Made by a program: the position numbers and the translations under genes | The notes under the pieces: model-generated | Seen by the model: only the letters and a program-made list of their open reading frames with translations | The model's database searches: none | Told to the model about the DNA's origin: nothing | Source: Ureibacillus yapensis | GTDB taxonomy: Bacteria > Bacillota > Bacilli > Bacillales_A > Planococcaceae | Reading direction: 5' to 3' | Length of the DNA stretch: 64,000 bases | Assembly: GCF_003515775.1 (NCBI RefSeq) | Contig: NZ_QWEI01000002.1 | Coordinates: 62,001-126,000 of the forward strand | Part shown: positions 20,472-29,250 of the stretch, in pieces | Numbering within the stretch: position 1 is the first letter of the stretch | How the letters are laid out: every line of letters begins with the position of its first letter

Positions 20472-21413
20472 TTATAATTGATGTTTTAAAAAATCTCGTA
20501 TCATATAAACGGTATCTTCTATTTCCCTGCCGAAATATTCATTTTTCGTGAAATAGCTATGAATTAATCCTTTTGCCGTATGAAGCTCTACTATATTACC
20601 GAATTGCTGCAGCCTTTTAGCATAGGCAATTCCTTCATCCCTTAACACATCGTTTTCGGCAACAATAATGCAAGCATTCGGGAGATTACTTAAATCTTCC
20701 GCCTGAAGAGGAGCAGCGAGAGGATGAACTTGTTCTTTCATGTTATTTAAATAGTAGTGAGCAAACCATTGCATATCTTTTTTCTCCAGGCCAAAGCCGA
20801 CCGAAAATTCTTCATAGGAATCTGTAGAAAAAGATAAATCCGTTACAGGATACAATAATACTTGCGCAGCAATTGTCGGCCCGTTGAGTTCTTTATTTAA
20901 CAACGCAACAACCGTTGCTAGATTCCCCCCTGCGCTATCTCCCATTACGGTAATTTGATCTTGTTTGCCATTTATTATCGAACTATTTTTTACCGTCCAC
21001 AAGAAGGCATCGTAAGCATCATATAATGGAGTCGGAAATTTATGCTGCGGTGCCAAGCGATATCCAACCGAGATTACAATCGCATCGGAAAGTGAAGCAA
21101 TAAGTTGGCAGCTTGCATGGCATGTCTCGATATCATTCAATACCCACCCTCCACCATGAAAGTATAGAATAATGGGAAACGGCCCATTCCCTTGTGGCGT
21201 ATAAATGCGGATTGGAATCTGTTCCCCATCTCGCACTAAAATATATTTATCCTGCACTTTGCTTAGCGGGACAGATTTCTCTAATTTTATTTTGGGAGCC
21301 TTCGAGCGCATCTCTCTAACTTCCATTGGAGTCATCTTATGCAAAGGAATTTGTTGATTTGCTTGTTCTAAATACCTTTTAGCGGCGTCTAACATATTAT
21401 TCATCCTACTCAC
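20472..21413 (-). CDS. Alpha/beta hydrolase, hormone-sensitive-lipase-type esterase
   Basis: 313 residues. The oxyanion motif HGGGWV and nucleophile elbow GDSAGGN define the HSL/GDSAG esterase family (family IV lipases). The acid is likely in AENDVLRDEG and the histidine in GLIHSYF. Cytoplasmic; no signal peptide. The start is ambiguous: GTG at 21413, ATG at 21404 and ATG at 21395 lie within 20 bp. The natural ester substrate is unknown. Confidence 0.88.
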   Translation of the reverse strand: MSRMNNMLDAAKRYLEQANQQIPLHKMTPMEVREMRSKAPKIKLEKSVPLSKVQDKYILVRDGEQIPIRIYTPQGNGPFPIILYFHGGGWVLNDIETCHASCQLIASLSDAIVISVGYRLAPQHKFPTPLYDAYDAFLWTVKNSSIINGKQDQITVMGDSAGGNLATVVALLNKELNGPTIAAQVLLYPVTDLSFSTDSYEEFSVGFGLEKKDMQWFAHYYLNNMKEQVHPLAAPLQAEDLSNLPNACIIVAENDVLRDEGIAYAKRLQQFGNIVELHTAKGLIHSYFTKNEYFGREIEDTVYMIRDFLKHQL

Positions 21414-21627
21414 GATCCTTTTTGTCGATTTTAATCCCTACAAAATCACTATACATTTAATTATAAGTAAGTTAGTGGGAATAATCAACTATATAATAGG
21501 AGATATAGAAAATTTAGTTTAAATCTTGGGTAGAAGATGGGTTATAGGTATTTATCTAGTTCAATTTCTAGTTGTTGAATAAATTAATAGTGCATAACTA
21601 TTTCTATATAGGAGGGGGGAAAAGAAT

Positions 21628-21957
21628 ATGCGTCAACGCCGTCATCACATGGGCATGGGCCATTGTCCAAGACCGATTTGCTGTCCACCAAATGTATTTC
21701 CGACACAAGTTGCACCAGCTCAGGTATCACCTACTCAAGAAGTTGTCAAAACGAATATTTTCAACACGGTTGTTCCACATTATCACCCGGTTCACACAAC
21801 AACGGTTAACAAGCACATGATTCATAATCAGCATTATTTCCCGCAAACACAATCAGTAGTAAACGAAGTCTTTGAGTCAGAAGAAAACTGTGGTACACCG
21901 GAGAATCCAAACCCAAGCTGTTTCCCAGTTCGAAGAAGAAGAAGAGGATATTACTAA
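21628..21957 (+). CDS. CotD-family spore coat protein
   Basis: 109 residues, rich in histidine, cysteine and proline. The central segment TVVPHYHPVHTTTVNKHM and HNQHYFPQTQSVVNEV match the CotD inner-coat family (B. subtilis CotD has PHIHPQHTTNVNH). The N-terminus MRQRRHHMGMGHC and the tail of five arginines then GYY are typical of low-complexity coat proteins. A strong AGGAGGGGGG site precedes the ATG. Expected to be made in the mother cell during sporulation; I could not assign a SigE or SigK promoter confidently. Confidence 0.88.
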   Translation: MRQRRHHMGMGHCPRPICCPPNVFPTQVAPAQVSPTQEVVKTNIFNTVVPHYHPVHTTTVNKHMIHNQHYFPQTQSVVNEVFESEENCGTPENPNPSCFPVRRRRRGYY

Positions 21958-21980
21958 TTAAAACGATTCGCCTATAATAA

Positions 21981-22017
21981 AGCCTGCCCTTCAATTCAGT
22001 TGAGGGGCAGGCTTTTT
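21981..22017 (+). terminator. Terminator of the CotD-family gene
   Basis: AGCCTGCCC...GGGGCAGGCT stem followed by TTTTTT. Confidence 0.85.
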
Positions 22018-22049
22018 TGCTGGAGTGGGCTGTCGGTGTCCACTTTTCT

Positions 22050-23195
22050 TTACATACGTTTCAGTTTTTCGTATTGGAGTTGCAGTTGTTCGATGCGCTT
22101 TCTTCCTTCTTCACGGTTGCGGACCGTTTCTGCCTGAATTTGTTTTGTTTCTTCAATTCCCGTCATGATGGTTTGCCAAGTTGTTTCGATTGTTTCGATT
22201 TTAATACTTGGTGATCCCGCTGTTTTGGCAATATTGACGCTGTTTTGGCGAATGTTTTCTGCATTGCGGATCAGCATTTCATTTGTTCGCTTATCCAGCT
22301 CATTCATGGAATCGGCCACAAGTTTTTGGCGTTGAAGTGTTACCGCATGGATTAGACCTTGCTTAAATATTGGAATAGTCGTTACGAACGCGGAATTGAT
22401 TTTTCCGATTAAATGATTGTTTCCTTGTTGAATCATGCGAATTTGCGGTGCTGCCTGGAATGAAACCTGCTGGGCCATTTCCAGGTCATAACGGCGCTGT
22501 TCCAACAATTCCATCGTTCTTTTTAACGATTCCAGTTCCATGATGGCTTCCTGGTCGCCTTCATTTGCTCTTTGTTCCAAAGATGGGATGAGCGGTTGCA
22601 GTTGTTCAAGTTTCACTTCAATTGCGGCAACATGCTCGCTCAGGCTTTGGAAATAATTCAAGTTTTGGTCATACATTTGCTCAAGTTCGATTGTGTTTCG
22701 TTTCATTTCAAGCTCGTATTTTTGAATTTCATGATAGATACCATCGATTTCTTTATTCATCGTATCATATTTAGAAAGGAGTCTTTCCAGCTGTTCTTTT
22801 CCTTTACTGAACAATCGCTTGATCAGTCCGCCCTTTTTCTCTTCTTTGAAATCCTGTGGATCAAAACGGTCCATAATCTTGTTTAGATTTTGAATTAGTT
22901 CACTTGATTTTTCGAGCTTGCTTGATTTTATGGAGCCCAGCATTTTATCGGAGAATTTTGATATTGCCGTAGCCGTTTCTTTGCCGAATTCCAACACGGC
23001 AATTTGGTTTTTAATATCGATTTTTTCAGCAAGAGCTTGTACTTGCGGATCTTCCTTTAACGCAAGCTGGCGCTTCTTTATTTGTGAAAGTTCTTCTCTG
23101 GATACAAGCGGCTGTGGTGGCGTTTCTGTTAGATGATTTCCTTCGTGCATTTTTGAATCCAAATCATCAAATAATGGGTTTTTCATTTCTGCCAT
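22050..23195 (-). CDS. TelA/YaaN-family protein (tellurite resistance family)
   Basis: 381 residues, almost all alpha-helical and coiled coil, no membrane helix. Residues from about 65 onward (LEFGKETATAISKFSDKMLGSI; DPQDF...GGLIKRLFSKGKEQLERLLSKYDTMNKEID; QIRMIQQGNNHLIGKINSAF; TIPIFKQGLIHAVTLQRQK) match the toxic-anion-resistance TelA family. The name comes from plasmid tellurite determinants; chromosomal members have roles in envelope stress that are not well defined. The usual partner xpaC/yceG-like gene is not adjacent. Confidence 0.9.
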   Translation of the reverse strand: MAEMKNPLFDDLDSKMHEGNHLTETPPQPLVSREELSQIKKRQLALKEDPQVQALAEKIDIKNQIAVLEFGKETATAISKFSDKMLGSIKSSKLEKSSELIQNLNKIMDRFDPQDFKEEKKGGLIKRLFSKGKEQLERLLSKYDTMNKEIDGIYHEIQKYELEMKRNTIELEQMYDQNLNYFQSLSEHVAAIEVKLEQLQPLIPSLEQRANEGDQEAIMELESLKRTMELLEQRRYDLEMAQQVSFQAAPQIRMIQQGNNHLIGKINSAFVTTIPIFKQGLIHAVTLQRQKLVADSMNELDKRTNEMLIRNAENIRQNSVNIAKTAGSPSIKIETIETTWQTIMTGIEETKQIQAETVRNREEGRKRIEQLQLQYEKLKRM

Positions 23196-23340
23196 AGGGT
23201 GTTCCTCCGTTCCATCTATTAAAAATTACTGCATGTAAGATTATCTTGGATAGAATTATCATTTGTATATAAAAAATTATTTATATATCTCTTACGAATC
23301 TAGAAGGACAAAAGTTTCGTTTTTCAAGGAACCTCATATA

Positions 23341-23370
23341 AAAAAATCCTGTTATTCCTAACAGGATTTT
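23341..23370. terminator. Bidirectional terminator-like hairpin
   Basis: AAAAATCCTGTT / AACAGGATTTTT perfect 12-bp inverted repeat with a 6-nt loop. It can end transcription from the SDR gene. Confidence 0.75.
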
Positions 23371-23387
23371 TAAGGAATAAAAATCAA

Positions 23388-23508
23388 ATTCGCCTTGGCG
23401 TATTTGTGCCCAGATTTTATCGAGCTTGCTCGATAAACTTCCGTCGAAAATCTGTGGCATCCGCCGGAGGCTTTCATTCAGCCTTGGATAAATCCAAGGC
23501 TGAATGAA
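23388..23508. repeat. Compact multi-hairpin element after the SDR stop codon
   Basis: Three nested or adjacent inverted repeats in 120 bp. CAGATTTT...AAAATCTG (23412-23458) encloses TTTATCGAGC/GCTCGATAAA. CCGCCGGAGGC follows. Then a perfect 17-nt inverted repeat (23473-23489 and 23492-23508, 2-nt spacer) ends 2 bp from the SDR stop. It is richer in G+C than its surroundings and has no T run. This looks like a dispersed palindromic (REP-like) element, but only one copy is in the window. Confidence 0.5.
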
Positions 23509-23509
23509 G

Positions 23510-24292
23510 TTAAAGGGCCTCCCCGGAACCGCCATCAATGTTGACTGCCGTGCCGGTTACATAAGAAGCAGCGTCAGATACTAAAAAAGTGATTACATTC
23601 GCCGCTTCTTCCGTGTTTCCAATTCGGCCAAGAGGAATCGTTTTACCGATTTCTTTGGAATAGTCTTCCCACGAGGCATCAGGCATTGCTTTTTGCCATC
23701 TTTCCTCTATTTGCGCACTGCGGATTAAGCCGATGCAAACTGCATTGACCCGAATATTAAATTGTCCCAAGTCCCTGCTCATTGCCTTTGTCAATGCCAG
23801 ACCGGCAGCTCTGCTAACAGTCGTCGGCAAACTTGAGGCAGGAGGCGTTTTTGCCAGAACCGCGGTAAGATTTACGATGGCTCCTCCATTTTGCTCTTTT
23901 AAATATGGAAGCGCGTATTTTGAACAATTAATGGCGCCGAATAACTTCAAGTCCAAATCGGATTGCCAAAGCGCACCATCCACATCTTGAAATGGATTGG
24001 CAGATGAACTTCCCGCATTGTTTACTAGTATATTGATTTTGCCGAAATGTGCCGCGACTTCATCGATTAGTCTCTTACACTCTTCTTCTTTGGAAACATC
24101 GGCTGAAACAGTTAAGACTTCCTCCCCCGTTTTTTCGCGTATAAAAGATTTTGCATCCTGCAATCCTTCTTCAGAACGCGCAATGATGGCAACTTTCGCT
24201 CCTTCTTCTACAAGTTGAAGTGCCGTATATAAACCAATCCCCTTGCTGGCACCCGTTATAACTGCTACTTTTCCTTTTAAACCTAAATCCAT
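23510..24292 (-). CDS. Short-chain dehydrogenase/reductase-family protein with altered active site
   Basis: 260 residues. The Rossmann motif TGASKGIG is at 13-20 and NNAG at 91-94; VNIDGG near the C-terminus is typical of FabG-like SDRs. At the catalytic tetrad the usual YxxxK is replaced: PTTVSRAAG puts Thr at 157 and Arg at 161, and the usual serine strand reads [10 protein letters not shown]. It probably binds a nicotinamide nucleotide, but classical SDR catalysis is doubtful. The upstream RBS and start are normal, and the reading frame is intact. Related SDRs with this altered motif may form their own subfamily. Confidence 0.9.
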   Translation of the reverse strand: MDLGLKGKVAVITGASKGIGLYTALQLVEEGAKVAIIARSEEGLQDAKSFIREKTGEEVLTVSADVSKEEECKRLIDEVAAHFGKINILVNNAGSSSANPFQDVDGALWQSDLDLKLFGAINCSKYALPYLKEQNGGAIVNLTAVLAKTPPASSLPTTVSRAAGLALTKAMSRDLGQFNIRVNAVCIGLIRSAQIEERWQKAMPDASWEDYSKEIGKTIPLGRIGNTEEAANVITFLVSDAASYVTGTAVNIDGGSGEAL

Positions 24293-24364
24293 TGCAGTAA
24301 CCCCTTCTCATCTATTAATAGTTAAATTATATAAGAAAAAATCTAAATTGTACGCATTTTGGCA

Positions 24365-26521
24365 TCATTCTTTATCTTCTGCTTTTCTCGATAGCAATCG
24401 GTTCGATAAAAACAAGCCAATACCCCCAATCACCATAAATAAAATTGCACGCACAACTAAATCCAACGAATCCAGATCAAAGAAGATAAGCTTCATCATC
24501 GCAATCGGAATGAGTATAAACCCTAGTATTCTAACGTTCCGGTATTGCCCAGTTGAACTGATCCAAAGTGAAATGGTGGCCGTCATGAACAGCAGCAGCG
24601 TCTTTAATGTAATAACCGCCAATGAATAGCTCATATAGTCATATTTAAATTGTTCAAGAATCGAGTATCCCAAAACCATCGCAAAAAAGATGCCTGCCGC
24701 CATGGTTCCATCTATATCAATCTTTGTTTTGCTAATCCAAGATTTATATATATACCCTTTCATATAAAGATCCCCAATGATTGCAATTATGATCAAAACA
24801 TAGAGAAGGCGAACAAATAGGTTTAGCCAAACATCTAATCCCTCGACATAATGTGTTGGCAACAAATAGAAATAGCCTAGGGCAAAAGCAAATAACAACA
24901 TCCATCTTAAAAATCTTCCTATAAATCTTTCAGCAATAAACAAAGAGCCTGTCATGGCAATGGCTAAAAGCAGCAATGTAATGTATGGATAGTGATTATT
25001 AGATAGATAAGCTAAATCAATTTTAGCGATGTAAATAAAGAAATAGACCGTAATAACAATTGGGAAGAAATCATTTGCAAAGGAGATCATGACATCTTCT
25101 TTCTCTTGATGGGTTTTTGGATAGAATCGTTTCAATTGGATAAAAAGGATGAGTAAATAAACGAAAATCAACACATAGTTTAGATGTGCCGCACTCCAAA
25201 AAGGCTCTACATTATATGAAAGCAGATGAATCAGTATATTAAATCCAAAAATTAGGCTATAAATTACTTTCATCAAATAGGCATTCAATTTTAGCGAGAG
25301 CAGCAAGCCTAAAAACGCAGTAAACGGAAGCAGCAATTGCTCTAAACTATCGCCAAGTTCCAATGCCACCACTATGTTCATCACAGTAAGCAAGGAGAGT
25401 GTAGCCATAATATCCAGGATTCTAGAACTGCTTTGTTTATAAGCCAAGGCAGCCGCAGCAGCATAAATAAAGGTCATTGCCAGAAGCGGAATGGAAGCAG
25501 CGTCCGCCACTTGATTGATCATGATAATTGTTACTAAACTTAAACTAAAAAGAAGGCCTTCATGAATCGTTCTTCTTTTGCTGAATGGTTTGTATAAACG
25601 CCACCAGACCGCCAATAGCACAGTATTTAATAGTATAAAGCTAAGCAAATAGAGCCATTCGCCGTCTCGATTCAAATTCCAGATGACGAATAAAGCAATC
25701 GTGGAGAAAAAATAAGAGCAATACATCGCAATTGATTGATGATGCTTAAGGAAAATCAATTGCATTGAACAGAACACGATCAGCACATAAAACACAATCA
25801 CCGCTCCGTTGAAATCCATATACTCCAATAGATAAGGCAGCAGTAATGAGGTGAATACGACAAAGATTGATAAAACCTGGTTTTTCTTTACATAACAAAT
25901 AAGCATTCCATAGGCGATATAACAAAATGCCAAAATAAGTGCAATTGAAAGATTCAATACATCATAGAGAATGGCACCGGCGGCTGTTGTTAAAATTCCT
26001 ACAATAAAAGCCCCGCCATATAAAACAACGGTAAAAATTCGGGATGATTCCGGTTTTCTCCGATCCATGAATACGGCAACTGCGATTAAACCCAAGGATA
26101 ATATATATGCTAAAAGGATTTTCACGCTATTGGTTAATACACCAATATCGCTAATCACCTTAAGCCCCCAAAGCACTCCTAATACAAGAATCAACATAAA
26201 CACCTTTGGCAATAACCAAAGGATCATTTCTTCTAAGCTGCGATGCTTTTTTTCATTTTGCACCTGTGCAGTACTTGATGAAATTGGGGCAACTATTGGA
26301 TTCTTCTTTTGGGAAGATAATGCTTTCTTATTTAAATTCACCAAATGGTTTTCCGTTTCTTCCGTTTGCAGTATCGGCCGCGGATTATTTGGTTCAACAT
26401 CATCTTTCGAGCTTTCTTTTGCTTGGTCTGTTTTTATTCCTTTTAATTCATTCAGTTCCATTCGCAAAGAAAGTACTTCTTTTTCCAACTTGGCAATACG
26501 TTCTTCCGTATCGTGATTCAT
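24365..26521 (-). CDS. DUF2339 polytopic membrane protein
   Basis: 718 residues. An N-terminal coiled coil (4-30, EERIAKLEKEVLSLRMELNELKG) and polar linker to about residue 90 are followed by roughly 20 closely packed hydrophobic helices to the C-terminus. That matches the DUF2339 predicted membrane protein family, whose function is unknown. No transport or enzyme signature is visible. Single gene. Confidence 0.85.
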   Translation of the reverse strand: MNHDTEERIAKLEKEVLSLRMELNELKGIKTDQAKESSKDDVEPNNPRPILQTEETENHLVNLNKKALSSQKKNPIVAPISSSTAQVQNEKKHRSLEEMILWLLPKVFMLILVLGVLWGLKVISDIGVLTNSVKILLAYILSLGLIAVAVFMDRRKPESSRIFTVVLYGGAFIVGILTTAAGAILYDVLNLSIALILAFCYIAYGMLICYVKKNQVLSIFVVFTSLLLPYLLEYMDFNGAVIVFYVLIVFCSMQLIFLKHHQSIAMYCSYFFSTIALFVIWNLNRDGEWLYLLSFILLNTVLLAVWWRLYKPFSKRRTIHEGLLFSLSLVTIIMINQVADAASIPLLAMTFIYAAAAALAYKQSSSRILDIMATLSLLTVMNIVVALELGDSLEQLLLPFTAFLGLLLSLKLNAYLMKVIYSLIFGFNILIHLLSYNVEPFWSAAHLNYVLIFVYLLILFIQLKRFYPKTHQEKEDVMISFANDFFPIVITVYFFIYIAKIDLAYLSNNHYPYITLLLLAIAMTGSLFIAERFIGRFLRWMLLFAFALGYFYLLPTHYVEGLDVWLNLFVRLLYVLIIIAIIGDLYMKGYIYKSWISKTKIDIDGTMAAGIFFAMVLGYSILEQFKYDYMSYSLAVITLKTLLLFMTATISLWISSTGQYRNVRILGFILIPIAMMKLIFFDLDSLDLVVRAILFMVIGGIGLFLSNRLLSRKAEDKE

Positions 26522-26640
26522 TCAAAAACTCCCTTCTTTGTGAATTTGGTAATTGCTCTTTTCATTGTAATGTATATAATTTCAAATTCAAGGAGCAAAG
26601 GCAATGATTTGAAGACAACTCGTCCATTCTTGAAGCAAAA

Positions 26641-26680
26641 AAAAGGTTTTAAAGCATAAAACGCTTTAAAACCCTTTTTT
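26641..26680. terminator. Terminator between the YjcZ-like gene and upstream sequence
   Basis: AAAAGGTTTTAAAGC pairs with GCTTTAAAACCCTTTT, with poly-A on one side and poly-T on the other; bidirectional. Confidence 0.75.
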
Positions 26681-26693
26681 CAATGGCGTTTGT

Positions 26694-26798
26694 TTAGTAG
26701 TTAAAGTAGTAAGCACCAACAATAATCAATAGAATGAATAATACAACGATTAAAACAAACTCGTTGCTGTTTTTTGAATAGCCGCCGCTGCAATACAT
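26694..26798 (-). CDS. YjcZ-family small spore/membrane peptide (34 residues)
   Basis: 34 residues beginning MYCSGGYSKNSNEF, followed by one hydrophobic helix (VLIVVLFILLIIVGAYYF). This is the YjcZ-type sporulation peptide pattern (glycine/serine head, VLIVVLFILLIIVG helix). Ribosome site AAGGGGG precedes the ATG. Family members are made during sporulation; the role is unknown. Confidence 0.85.
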   Translation of the reverse strand: MYCSGGYSKNSNEFVLIVVLFILLIIVGAYYFNY

Positions 26799-26917
26799 AT
26801 CTTTTTCCCCCTTTGGTTAAGATAATACAATTTATGATAACTGGGGCATGAAAACAGGGACAAAAGCATAATTACAGAAATTTTTTAAGTCGAACAACCT
26901 CTATATGCACAGTAAAA

Positions 26918-26942
26918 AGAGGATCCTTCAACCAGATCCCCT
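26918..26942 (-). terminator. Terminator of the second YjcZ-like gene
   Basis: AGGGGATC / GATCCTCT stem on the minus strand with TTTTTAC after it. Confidence 0.65.
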
Positions 26943-26965
26943 TACATGCAATGTTTTGTTTCGTT

Positions 26966-27109
26966 TTAGTAATAGCCTTTATTATTGTTGAAATATTGAG
27001 AACCAACAATGATTAATAAAATGAATAGAACGACCAATAATGCAAAACCATTGGAACCGTTTCCGCTATAGCTGCCGCCAACACCTTCAAAACTGCTTGA
27101 TTGATCCAT
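26966..27109 (-). CDS. YjcZ-family small spore/membrane peptide (47 residues)
   Basis: 47 residues: Ser/Gly-rich head (MDQSSSFEGVGGSYSGNGSN), helix ALLVVLFILLIIVG, then SQYFNNNKGYY. A second copy of the YjcZ-type peptide, with the same helix sequence as its neighbour 170 bp away, so the two are probably paralogues. GGAGGAG precedes the ATG by 6 nt. Each copy has its own terminator. Confidence 0.85.
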   Translation of the reverse strand: MDQSSSFEGVGGSYSGNGSNGFALLVVLFILLIIVGSQYFNNNKGYY

Positions 27110-27267
27110 ATGCGCTCCTCCTTATTGAATTGCCATATGTTTTATTTCAGAATTGAGAAAATCTATTATGTCCAGCGCTATCTTTATAATAGATTTCATA
27201 CTTGTATTAAATGCGCTCGGAGGACCAGCAATTAGGCAAATTGTCGACTTTTAGGTAAAAGCACTGT

Positions 27268-27414
27268 TTACTCTTCCCCAGTTTTTTCGATTTTCGCGAT
27301 CAGTTCTTTCAAAAGTGCATTTCTTTCTCTTTGTGCGGAAACCATGTTCACCATAAACCAAATAATAAATAAAGCCGGAATGACATAAAAAATAAAAGCC
27401 GCAACTATATCCAT
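27268..27414 (-). CDS. Small single-span membrane protein (48 residues)
   Basis: Not recognised. MDIVAAFIFYVIPALFIIWFMVNM is one hydrophobic helix, followed by a charged amphipathic tail (QRERNALLKELIAKIEK). AGGAGG lies 7 nt before the ATG at 27414; a longer open frame to 27549 has no ribosome site and no family support. It is divergent from serC. Confidence 0.75.
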   Translation of the reverse strand: MDIVAAFIFYVIPALFIIWFMVNMVSAQRERNALLKELIAKIEKTGEE

Positions 27415-27584
27415 GTTTTTTCCTCCTACCTCTTCAATATTTTTTCCAATTTTTCTTTTTAAAGCACAAGAAAAACAGTAATATCGAAAAATTCTACATT
27501 TTTCAAAAAATCGAATCCATTCACGATTGAAACAGTATATAATAGTCAAATAGATTGAATGATATTTTCCAAGGAGTGTTTAAT

Positions 27585-28682
27585 TTGAAACAAACTACAA
27601 AACGTGCCTACAATTTTAATGCAGGTCCATCCGCATTGCCGCTGGAAGTTTTGCAAAAAGCACAGGAAGAACTGGTGGATTACAATAACACTGGTATGTC
27701 CATTATGGAAATGAGTCATCGCAGCAAAGACTATGAAACAGTACATAATGAAGCCCTCTCTCGTTTAAAAACTTTATACGCTATTCCGGACAATTACGAA
27801 GTGCTATTTTTACAAGGCGGCGCAAGTTTGCAATTTACAATGGTGCCAATGAACTTCTTAAGCGAAGGGAAAAAAGCAAGCTATGTTATGACGGGTTCCT
27901 GGTCCGAAAAAGCATTTAAGGAAGCGAAGCTATTTGGACAGGCTGTTGAAGCAGCAAGCACGAAAGAAAACAAATACCGAAACATCCCAACTTTAAATGA
28001 AATTCAATTTGATGAAAACGATGCTTATGTTCATATTACATCAAACAACACCATTTACGGTACGCAATGGAAAGAATTCCCGGAAACAGGTGAAGTTCCG
28101 TTGATAGCGGATATGTCCAGCGATATTTTATCGAAAGAGGTGGATGTAAGCAAATTCGGGATCATCTATGCAGGTGCACAAAAGAATCTGGGACCATCCG
28201 GTGTAACGGTTGTTATCATCCGAAAAGATTTGCTTGAAAAAGCAAATACAACAATCCCTACAATATTGAAATATACAACGCATGCGGATAATAATTCTTT
28301 ATACAATACACCGCCAACATTCGGCATTTACATGTTGGGTGAAGTATTAAAATGGGTTGAAGCGCAAGGCGGCTTAAAAGCGATTGAAAAGAACAACGAC
28401 GAAAAAGCAAAAGTCATCTATGATGTAATCGATCAAAGCAACGGATTCTACAAAGGCCACGCCACTCTTGAATCTCGTTCATTAATGAATATTACTTTCA
28501 GAGTTACGGATGAAGAGCTTGAAAAACAGTTCTTGGCAGAAGCAAAAGAAGCCGGCTTTATCGGATTAAATGGCCACCGTTCTGTTGGCGGCTGCCGCGC
28601 GTCAGCATATAATGCCGTGCCGTTCGAGACATGCCAAGCACTAGCTGATTTTATGGTTGAATTCCAAAATAAACATTCATAA
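27585..28682 (+). CDS. serC: Phosphoserine aminotransferase
   Basis: PLP enzyme of serine (and pyridoxine) biosynthesis that converts 3-phosphohydroxypyruvate to phosphoserine. 365 residues. It begins MKQTTKRAYNFNAGPSALPLEVL and has the FLQGGAS, YVHITSNNTIYGTQW and pyridoxal-lysine segment AGAQKNLGPSGV of class V aminotransferases; the C-terminal HRSVGGCRASAYNA is characteristic. TTG at 27585 is the start, 8 nt after AAGGAG. An upstream in-frame ATG at 27555 precedes the ribosome site and is rejected. Confidence 0.96.
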   Translation: MKQTTKRAYNFNAGPSALPLEVLQKAQEELVDYNNTGMSIMEMSHRSKDYETVHNEALSRLKTLYAIPDNYEVLFLQGGASLQFTMVPMNFLSEGKKASYVMTGSWSEKAFKEAKLFGQAVEAASTKENKYRNIPTLNEIQFDENDAYVHITSNNTIYGTQWKEFPETGEVPLIADMSSDILSKEVDVSKFGIIYAGAQKNLGPSGVTVVIIRKDLLEKANTTIPTILKYTTHADNNSLYNTPPTFGIYMLGEVLKWVEAQGGLKAIEKNNDEKAKVIYDVIDQSNGFYKGHATLESRSLMNITFRVTDEELEKQFLAEAKEAGFIGLNGHRSVGGCRASAYNAVPFETCQALADFMVEFQNKHS

Positions 28683-28697
28683 TCTTTTAAGTAGAAT

Positions 28698-28747
28698 GAT
28701 AATCTCCATAGACACTGAAAAAGCGGTTATGGGGATTATCTTTTTTC
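28698..28747 (+). terminator. Terminator of serC
   Basis: GATAATCTCCATA pairs with TATGGGGATTATC, followed by TTTTTTC. Confidence 0.85.
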
Positions 28748-28750
28748 TTT

Positions 28751-29250
28751 TTAAATGAAGGATTTTCATCAATGGGCATGAATGTGCCGCTATGTTCCCT
28801 TTTGAATACAGACTCTTCTCATACGGTCTTTAAGAGCGCTTCTATATCCCCTTTCAAACAAAATTCCCCCTCCAAAGTACATTTACAACGGTTCTATGTT
28901 CCCGTTAGAACACACACACCACTACAACAGGCATTTACCGCTCTGCTCTCTTTCTTTTCAATTTAATTTATATCACCGAAATTTTAAAATTACTCTGGCG
29001 AACTTTATCATAGATTACCGTTACTTCAGAATAAGAATAATGAGATACCATCCCACTCAACGAATAGCAGTTTTCAAGAGAGTAATCATCATATATCGCC
29101 GCTCACAAACGACTGATCTCAAATCTCTTGTCATATAGAGTTTGCCATGCGAATACATTTTATAAAAACGAGATTAGGTTTAAGAGTGGACAACTTATCG
29201 TAAATTCTCCCTTTCGCTTCCCTCTTTGCCAAATTTGATGGAGGTCTCTT
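28751..29250. other. Intergenic stretch before czcD, no convincing gene
   Basis: About 500 bp with no reading frame that has both a good ribosome site and sensible composition. It contains two related 20-bp segments (28790-28809 and 28894-28913, 17 of 20 identical), the second part of a GTTCT/AGAAC inverted repeat. On the minus strand a GGAGGGGG followed by TTG opens only a 23-codon frame. It may hold the czcD promoter and a metal-sensor operator, which I could not identify. Confidence 0.5.

Noticed and set aside
23281-23538. 85-codon open frame after the SDR gene
   Set aside because: It runs through the hairpin element and terminator; its residues are translations of palindromes.
25971-26516. 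181-codon plus-strand frame
   Set aside because: Antisense shadow of the DUF2339 membrane protein gene; no ribosome site.
28896-29138. 80-codon plus-strand frame between serC and czcD
   Set aside because: No ribosome site, rich in His, Tyr, Arg and Ile without domain pattern, and no matching terminator.
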